From the NCBI GenBank assembly GCA_020637365.1, contig JACJWE010000002.1, positions 806,001 to 870,000 of the forward strand: 64,000 nucleotides of DNA. The letters run 5' to 3'. Source of the DNA: Acidimicrobiia bacterium (GTDB lineage Bacteria > Actinomycetota > Acidimicrobiia > IMCC26256 > JAGNEX01). The notes below the pieces were generated by a model. It searched no databases and was not told the DNA's origin. It saw only the letters and a program-made list of their open reading frames with translations. Both the position numbers and the translations under genes were made by a program. Positions 57,555-64,000 of the stretch are shown here, in pieces; within the stretch, counting starts at the first letter, position 1, and each line of letters opens with the position of its first letter.

Positions 57555-57800
57555 ATGGGTGGGACGTTCAATATCACGATGGGAGATCGGGGCCGACTGG
57601 TCGTTCCGGCGGAGGTTCGTGAGCGGGCAGGGCTCGGCGAAGGCACCCAACTGGTGCTGTTAGAAAGCCCCGAAGGGCTGGTTCTGTTGACCCGGCAGCA
57701 ATTGCTGTCGCGTGTGCGCGGCGATCTCGCTGGCGTCGGTCTGGTCGATGAGCTCATCGCCGAACGCCGGCTCGCCGCCGACGCGGAAGATGCGGCGTGA
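57555..57800 (+). CDS. AbrB/MazE-type antitoxin (intact)
   Basis: 81 aa from ATG 57555: MGGTFNITMGDRGRLVVPAE then VRERAGLGEGTQLVLLESPE, a complete SpoVT-AbrB domain, with an acidic C-terminus LVDELIAERRLAADAEDAA. Overlaps the toxin start by GTGA (57797-57800). It follows the formate dehydrogenase operon by 16 bp, so it may be partly co-transcribed. Confidence 0.85.
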   Translation: MGGTFNITMGDRGRLVVPAEVRERAGLGEGTQLVLLESPEGLVLLTRQQLLSRVRGDLAGVGLVDELIAERRLAADAEDAA

Positions 57801-58165
57801 GCCATGTGATCGACGCGTCCGCCCTGCTGGCCTATGTGACCGGTGAGGACGGAGCGGCCGTCGTCGAAACGGCCCTCGCTCATACGGCCCACTGCAGCGC
57901 CGCGAACTGGTCCGAAGTTTCCCAGAAAATCCTGACGAGCGGACGCGATTGGCAGCTGGTCAAGGCTCTGCTGCTGAGCACGGATCTACGCATCGAACCC
58001 GTTCAGATGATCGATGCGGAATGGGCGGCCCGGCGATGGCGTCGAGGTGACGGGCTGTCGCTCGCCGACCGATTGTGTCTGGCCCTCGCGGATCGTCTCG
58101 CTCTCCCGGTACTGACTGCCGATTCGGCGTGGGGGTCCACCGAAATGATCCGCCAAATTCGCTGA
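57797..58165 (+). CDS. VapC-family PIN toxin (intact)
   Basis: 122 aa, GTG start: VSHVIDASALLAYVTGEDGA (first Asp), CSAANWSEVSQKILTSGR (Glu of the second motif) and GLSLADRLCLALADRLALPV then LTADSAWG (last acidic residues; S-L-A-D-R-L-C-L-A-L-A is typical of VapC). Frame open, paired with an AbrB-type antitoxin. Convergent with cydDC. Confidence 0.88.
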   Translation: MSHVIDASALLAYVTGEDGAAVVETALAHTAHCSAANWSEVSQKILTSGRDWQLVKALLLSTDLRIEPVQMIDAEWAARRWRRGDGLSLADRLCLALADRLALPVLTADSAWGSTEMIRQIR

Positions 58166-58376
58166 CCCACGCAGCGCCGCACCAGCGCCAACCCTGGCGA
58201 CGGGGCGATCTGGAATCCTTCGAAATACGTGGCGAAAAGCGCTGCGGCGGCATGAGTAGCCCCGCTCCAGAACGCCCATCCATCCCGTCGCGCTGCGTCC
58301 AGCAATGCCAACATTCCGGCCCGAGGAGTGCCGAAATCGGCATCCTTGCCTCGCGGGCGTCTGGACGCCGTGGACC

Positions 58377-61300
58377 TCACTGGCGTTGCGCAGCACCCTG
58401 CTCATGCGGGCGTAGGTGTCTGCGAACGTGGAGTCCAGAGTCGGTGCTGTGCGCCAGGGTGATGACGAAGCGATCCGACAGCGCGGCATCCAGGCGCTCG
58501 CTCATGATCCTTTCGGTCGCTGCATCCAGGTGTGACGTCGGCTCGTCGAGGACGACGGTTCGGTGAGCGGCCAGACTGGCTCGCGCGATAGCCAAACGAT
58601 GCGCCTCGCCCCCCGACAGATTCGACCCGTTTCGGCCAACCGGCGCGTTCAAGCCCAACGGGCGTTCCCGAATCCACCCGTCAAGCGCAACGGTCCCGAG
58701 CGCTTCGAACAACTCGTCATCGGTCGCATCTGGGTGGCCGATCCGCAGGTTGGCCGCCACTGTCGTGTCCGCAATCCACGGCTGCTGATCGACCCACATC
58801 ACCGACGCTCGTAGCCCCGGCCCGCCGACCTGCGAACGGTCACGCCCGTCAACGAGGAAGCGGTCGTAGTCGTTGGGGCAGTAATCCACGAGGGCGGCGG
58901 CCAGCGTCGACTTGCCAGCACCGCTCGGACCCTCGACCGTGATCCGGTCACCACCGTCACCGCCAAACGACACCGGACCAATCGACGGGCTTTCGTCGGT
59001 CCACTGCGCACGGAGTTGATCGACCAGCAGTGCAGCGGATGGCAGGGCCTCGGCTTTCTCGGCGCCCTCGGCGGGCCCGGCGGGATCGGGGCCCTCGGCG
59101 CCCTCGGCGGGATCGCACACATCGCCGTCGTGCACCTCGGTCGGGATGTCGAATGCGTCGGCCACACCACGGGCGGCGACGACACCCTCAGCCAAGCCGT
59201 CAGCTGCGTTGGTAGCGCCAGACGCCAACTCCAGAACGGCGAACGGCCACAGCATCAGCACGCCGAACATGCCCCGACTGACCGAAGCCGGGTCGACCAC
59301 GACAGCGGTGAGCGCGACGGTGCAAGGCGGTATGGCCGCGACGAGCATGGCGACCAGGGTTCGTCGATGGCTGCGGGCTGCGTCGACAGCATCCAGCCGG
59401 TCGACCACGGCCATCACCCGGCGGCGTTCCACGTCGACGGTGCCACGGTCGACGTGCAGCTCGATGTTCGCGGCCGCATCGCTGACGGTCGATGCGAGTT
59501 CTCGTTCCGCATGCCGACGCAGCTGAATGCCTCCGACTTCGGAGCGGGTGATCCACAGCGGAATCACCACCGCCAGCAGGACTGCGGAGCAGGCCATGAT
59601 CGCCCCGGCGTCTGTGGCGATTGCGCTGGTGATCGCCACAGCACCAACCAACGAGACGATCGTTGTGGTCCACGGCACCGCCGCCCGAACGACCAGGTCG
59701 AGCATGCCGTCGACGTCGTGGACGGTCGACCGCACCCGACCGGCGGTCGCCAGCGTCGTCGTCCGATCCGGACGCACTCGCGCCAGCCGTCCGATCAGCG
59801 AGGAGCGCACCTCGCCCAGGACCGACAACCCAGCGTCGTGAGATGCGAGCCGCTCGCCGTATCGGAAGAGGCCCTTCGTGGTCCCGCAGCCGCGCACGAT
59901 GGCCGCCGGGACAAGCAACACCGACACCGACGGGTGTTCGCTGGCGCGCAGCAGCAGCCAAGCAGCTACCCCGGCCAGACCCAGAGTGGCTGCGTCGGCC
60001 AAGAAGCCGGCGACCACGGCCAACGTGAGCTTCGTCCGCGGCACCCCGACCCGGCGTAACACCGAACGCACCGTTGCCAGACCAGCGATCCTGTCGCTCA
60101 CGGGGATTTCGTCCGAGGACTGCGGCGTTCCGCGGTGTAGCGGAGTTGAGGCGCGGCCGGATGCCGCTTCGGCGGATGTCGCTTTGTCGCCTGCCGCTTC
60201 GCTGGATACCGCTCCCGCGTGCTGGTTAGCGGACTGGTTCTCTCCTCGGTGCAGGTCCGCCAAGCTGGGTGGCGTATCCCGGCTTTGAACAGCTTCCGCC
60301 TCATCTACCGACGGGCTCAGGGCCGCCTCGGGCGCTGGTGTACGGGGCTCCGATGTCGACGGTGTTCGTGTTGAGTGTGACGTCTGACGCACCCCAGCCT
60401 GTGTCATCTCGGCAGCAACCGCCATGGCAGCGGTCGATCGGGCATCCGCGACGGCCGCTGTCGATAGGACATCCGTCACGGCAGCGGTCGATCGGGCATC
60501 CGCCCTGGAGCGAGAGGTCGAATCGGTCGTAGCGACACCCGGGGTTGAGTCCGTCGAAGTCGCCCTGCCGACCAAGCGGGGATCGTGTGTCGCGGCCAAC
60601 ACGGTCACGCCGCGAGCAGCGATCCCAGCGAGCGAGTCGATCACCAGTTCCGCCGCCGCATCGTCCAGCTGTGCGGTCGGTTCGTCCGCCAGGACGAGAG
60701 CGGCACCATGTCGAGCGGCGAGCGCCGCGTAGGCGACCATGACGCGTCGTCGCTCTCCGCCCGAGAGCTGGTCCGTCGGCCGATCCAGAAAGTCGGCGAG
60801 CCCCACCTCGCCGAGCGCCCGAACAACCTCGTCCCGGGAAACGGGCAGGCCAGCACCAGCCACCTCGGCGGCGGTATCTCTGCTGGGTGTCGGACGCTGC
60901 GGGATGAATGCGACTCGCTGCGCCCACAGCTGAGCGTCGAACGCCCGCACGTCGGTGCCTGCCCATGACACCGCCCCCGACCTGAGGGCGCAACGTCCCC
61001 GGACGGCGTCCAGCAGAAGGCTCTTACCGCTTGCCGCTGGCCCCGACCATGACCGCCAGCTCACCGGGCTCAACCGAACGGTCCAGCATCGGCACGTCGG
61101 TGGCGTGCAACCGATCACCGGTAGGTCCCGTTCGAAGGTGAACCCCGGTTGGGGCCGGACGGTCTGCCACAGTCGCACTCTGAAGGCCGCGTGCGCTTCC
61201 GCTTGCCGCGAGACCGGTGTGTTCGTCGCGAATGTCGTCGTCGTGCTTCCCGGACCCGATGGGTCCGCTGCCACCCGACCCGACTCCGTCCTGCGACGAT

Positions 61301-62427
61301 TCTGCCGTTCGAACCCGCACGACGACGCCGTTGAAGGACAACGTCCCCGAGGTCGCGGGCATGGCGTGTCCACTGGGCAACGTCTCGGCGTCGATCAGGT
61401 CGCGCACGTCGCATGCGGCGTCGCGTCCGTCCTGCGCGGCATGGAAGTTGGCCCCGACACGACGGAGCGGCCCGTACACCTCGGGCACCAGCAACAACAC
61501 GGTCAAGCCGCTCGCCAACGTCACCGAACCCGACGCGATCCGCAGCCCAACTTCGACGGCCACGATCGCAACGGACAGTGTGACGATCAGGTCCAGCACC
61601 AGCGCGGACAGAAACGCGATCCGCAGCATCGCCATGGTCGAGCGGCGATAACGATCGGCGGTCTGGCGCACCGACTCGGCCTGCCGTTCGGCTCGGCCGA
61701 ACAGTCGGAGCGTCGGCAGCCCCGCCAGAACATCACCGAAATGGTGGTCCAGCCGGTTCATCGCCTCCCACGAGCGGTCCTGCCGGCGGGCGGTGAAGCG
61801 TCCGATCAACACCATGAAGATCGGGATCAGCGGCACGGTCGCCACGATGATCAGCGCCGAGGGCAGATCGACCGTCAAGATCAACAGCGTCGCCGCCGCG
61901 GGTACCACCAACGTCAAGCCCATCGATGGCAAGAACGAGCTGACATACGGCGCGAGTTGGCGAGGAGCGTCGGTGGCGACGGCAGCGGCCCGGTGAGGCT
62001 CGACCGGTGCGACATTGCGCGACGATGCGTCGATTACCCGCTGCGGGATCACCCGACGGAGTTGCCCTAACGTCAGTGTGCTCGACCGTTCCAGGCTGGC
62101 TGCCACGACGGCGCGGATCACCGCCACCACCGCCAGTCCGAGCGCCATCTGGGTTGCGGTCGGCCCCTCGGTCGCCGCCCCAACGAGCCGTGGGATACCG
62201 CGGGCCAACACCTCGACCTGCACGAACATCGCCGCCGCTGTCGCCACCGCAGTCACGATGCAGACGACGAAGTGGCGGCGCATGCCAGGAAGGTGAGTGA
62301 GCATCCACCGATCGATCGGCGCCTCTCGGCGCGGCGGCCCGTCGACGGATTGGGACGATGCGATGGCCGGCGGGGGCAGGGGTGACTCGACAGGTGCGGG
62401 CAGCGCTGGCCCTGCGGTGGGCTGCAT
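58377..62427 (-). pseudogene. cydDC: CydDC fused ABC exporter, single frameshift in CydD Walker A
   Basis: One continuous gene of about 1,350 codons. CydD half: membrane helices (FVVCIVTAVATAAAMFVQV, SMGLTLVVPAAATLLILTV), then the Walker A region which needs one A removed near 61033 to read VGASGSGKSLLLDAVRG, Signature QLSGGERRRVMVAYAAL, Walker B ALVLADEPTAQLDD. After a Ser/Thr/Ala linker of about 150 residues with an imperfect DNA repeat comes CydC: LTLAVVAGFLADAATLGLAG, Walker A VEGPSGAGKSTLAAAL, Signature NLSGGEAHRLAIARASL, TVVLDEPTSHLD. CydDC exports glutathione/cysteine or handles heme for cytochrome bd assembly. Downstream of cydAB in one operon. Confidence 0.88.
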
Positions 62428-62464
62428 CAGACGCGAACCGCCATCTGTGCATCGATCCGGACGG

Positions 62465-63508
62465 TCAACGTGTCGCGCCCGTGGCGCTGGCGGACCTCAC
62501 CGTGCGGCCGGTTGCCGGCTGGGTGATTCGTTTGCGGAATACCCAGTACGACCAGGCCTGATAGCCGATGACGAACGGCACCATCAGCGCGGCGACCCAC
62601 GTCATGATGCGGAGCGTGTAGGGCGTGGAGGACGCGTTGGCGACGGTCAGGTTGTACGCGACGTCGGTGGTGGACGGCATCACATCGGGGTACAGGGTGC
62701 CGAACAGCGTGATCGTCACAGCGGCGATCGCGACGCCGGTGAGCACAAAAGCGATGCCGTCACGACCCATGCGCTGAGACAGCACCGATCCAACCAGACC
62801 TGCCGCCGCGACCACAACGAACAGCCATGTCCAACCTTTGCCCCGGTCGATCTGGTTCCAGGCCAGGAAGGCCGCGCCGGTGACGATGGCGATCAGCCCG
62901 ATCGGTGCCGTGAGCGACCGAGCACGCTCGTTGACTGGTCCGGTCGTTTTCAGCGCCAAAAAATTGAGGCCGTGCAGGGCGAACGCAGCGGCGAAACACA
63001 TCCCGCCTAGCAACGCGAACGGGTTGAGCAGCGTCCCTAGATTTCCGGTGAAGTCACCGTCGGCGTTGATCGGCACGCCGGCGACGATGTTGGCGAAGGC
63101 CACTCCCCACAGGACCGCCGGCAGCCACGATCCGGCGATGATTGCGACATCCCACCGCCTCCGCCAACGGTCGTCGTCGACCTTGCCTCGGTATTCGAGC
63201 GCCACTGCCCGCAGGATCAGCCCGACCAAGATCAGCAAAAGCGCCAGGTAGAAGCCCGAGAACAAGGTGGCGTACCAATAGGGAAACGCGACAAACATCG
63301 ACGCCCCCGCGGTGATCAGCCACACCTCGTTGCCATCCCAGACGGGCGCGATGGTTGCAAGCATCTGGGTGCGTTCGCCTTCGTCCCGGGCGACGACCGG
63401 CAACAGCATGCCGACGCCGAAATCGAACCCCTCCAGAAAGAAGTAGCCGACCCACAAGAAGGCGATCAGCCCGAACCATGTCTCATTGAGTTGGAGTGCA
63501 AGCGTCAC
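62465..63508 (-). CDS. cydB: Cytochrome bd oxidase subunit II CydB
   Basis: GTG at 63508 chosen because GGGGAG lies 6 bases upstream; an ATG 15 bases earlier is less well placed. About 347 aa: VTLALQLNETWFGLIAFLWV then GYFFLEGFDFGVGMLLPVVA (Glu-Gly-Phe-Asp-Phe-Gly motif), PVWDGNEVWLITAGASMFVA, WYATLFSGFYLALLLILVGL and other helices to a short basic tail. It binds the accessory ubiquinol/menaquinol oxidase core with CydA. 23 bp after cydA. Confidence 0.94.
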   Translation of the reverse strand: MTLALQLNETWFGLIAFLWVGYFFLEGFDFGVGMLLPVVARDEGERTQMLATIAPVWDGNEVWLITAGASMFVAFPYWYATLFSGFYLALLLILVGLILRAVALEYRGKVDDDRWRRRWDVAIIAGSWLPAVLWGVAFANIVAGVPINADGDFTGNLGTLLNPFALLGGMCFAAAFALHGLNFLALKTTGPVNERARSLTAPIGLIAIVTGAAFLAWNQIDRGKGWTWLFVVVAAAGLVGSVLSQRMGRDGIAFVLTGVAIAAVTITLFGTLYPDVMPSTTDVAYNLTVANASSTPYTLRIMTWVAALMVPFVIGYQAWSYWVFRKRITQPATGRTVRSASATGATR

Positions 63509-63531
63509 GGTGTCTCCCCTCATCGACCGGA

Positions 63532-64000
63532 TCAGTAGGCCAGGGCTGGCTCGGCGCCGTGCCCCATGTCGGCGACGAGCGAGTCGTCCAGGCCGCGGCG
63601 GATGTAGCGGCGCAACAAGAAGATCTCTGCGACTGCGAGCCCGCCATACAACAGGGTGAAGGTGATCAGCGAGACCCAAACCGACGTCGAAGTCGCAGCG
63701 GCCGACACGGCGTCGCGGGTCAACAGCCTCACCTCAAACACGCCATCCGGATTGGGCGCAACCACCCAGGGCTGGCGGCCCATTTCGGTCAGGATCCAGC
63801 CGAACACGTTGGCCAGAAACGGTGTCCACATGATCGCCAGGGCCAGACGCGCGGTCCATTTTCGCGGCCCGAGCGATTCGTGATGGCGAACACGCCACAG
63901 CACCCACACCGACGCGAGCATGCCGATCAAGCCGAAGCCGATCATCCCGCGGAACGACCAATAGGTGATGACGAGGGAGGGTTGATAGTTGTTCGGGCCG
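63532..64000 (-). CDS. cydA: Cytochrome bd oxidase subunit I CydA (N-terminus beyond window edge)
   Basis: The last ~155 residues: PSLVITYWSFRGMIGFGLIG, then a membrane helix, NVFGWILTEMGRQPWVVAPN (the conserved G-W-x-x-x-E-x-G-R-Q-P-W segment near heme b595), and TSVWVSLITFTLLYGGLAVA as the last helix, ending in a soluble tail. It reduces O2 with quinol at high affinity. First gene of the cydAB-cydDC operon on the minus strand; cut by the right window edge. Confidence 0.95.
   Translation of the reverse strand, partial: GPNNYQPSLVITYWSFRGMIGFGLIGMLASVWVLWRVRHHESLGPRKWTARLALAIMWTPFLANVFGWILTEMGRQPWVVAPNPDGVFEVRLLTRDAVSAAATSTSVWVSLITFTLLYGGLAVAEIFLLRRYIRRGLDDSLVADMGHGAEPALAY

Noticed and set aside
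60400..60560. Separate repeat element inside cydDC
   Set aside because: The imperfect ~55-bp repeat lies in a low-complexity Ser/Thr/Ala linker and is in frame, so it is best seen as linker expansion.

Overview
The window is high-GC DNA from an actinobacterium. The GTG/TTG starts, the fused cydDC gene and the gene families point to an acidimicrobial-type organism, but that placement is inference: there is no rRNA or other marker gene. No rRNA, tRNA or CRISPR array was found.

Two kinds of DNA alternate. (1) Long, mostly open metabolic blocks. On the minus strand, ureABC (14.7-17.1 kb) encodes urease, and its ureF partner survives only as a broken relic 7 kb away (6.9-7.7 kb). On the plus strand (49.7-57.5 kb) lie a YdeP-type molybdopterin oxidoreductase with one frameshift and an intact formate dehydrogenase operon (molybdopterin subunit with Cys at the Sec position, Fe-S subunit, NrfD-type membrane subunit). 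On the minus strand (58.4-64 kb) lies cydA-cydB-cydDC for cytochrome bd oxidase and its exporter; cydDC has a frameshift in a Walker A motif and cydA is cut by the window edge. (2) Accessory and decaying DNA. From 0.7 to 14.6 kb almost every gene carries several frameshifts: TetR plus alpha/beta hydrolase with a perfect palindromic operator between them, a Ser/Thr kinase, a papain-like peptidase, a NYN nuclease, MntA/HepT, a membrane protein and several VapBC relics. Two short paralogous hydrophobic peptide genes with their own terminator sit inside this graveyard.

Between 17 and 26 kb come an intact AbrB/VapC pair, a Fic protein flanked by two copies of a ~64-bp repeat, an ORC-like ATPase, a frameshifted MerR regulator, small unknown genes and a two-gene module of a reverse transcriptase (motif C FNDD) with a separate HEPN protein (R-N-x3-H), probably anti-phage.

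The most striking structure is 27,217-47,059: about 19.8 kb bounded by outward IS ends, with CTAG on both outer sides, inserted into an HsdR-like helicase gene. The two gene pieces (26.3-27.2 and 47.06-47.2 kb) join into continuous protein sequence. The element carries three IS5-type copies, a six-gene operon that matches the Hma (helicase-methylase-ATPase) defence type with DUF4365, DUF6361 and unknown accessory genes, and a WD40-KAP NTPase gene whose eight nearly identical 126-bp repeats contain frame-changing indels, two of them in the same poly-C tract. Intact VapBC pairs follow at 48.8 and 57.6 kb.

As a whole the window looks like a defence and toxin-antitoxin island inserted among respiratory and urease genes, with repeated waves of insertion and decay. 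Because several otherwise intact genes carry exactly one or two single-base indels in G/C runs, part of the frame disruption could be sequencing error.
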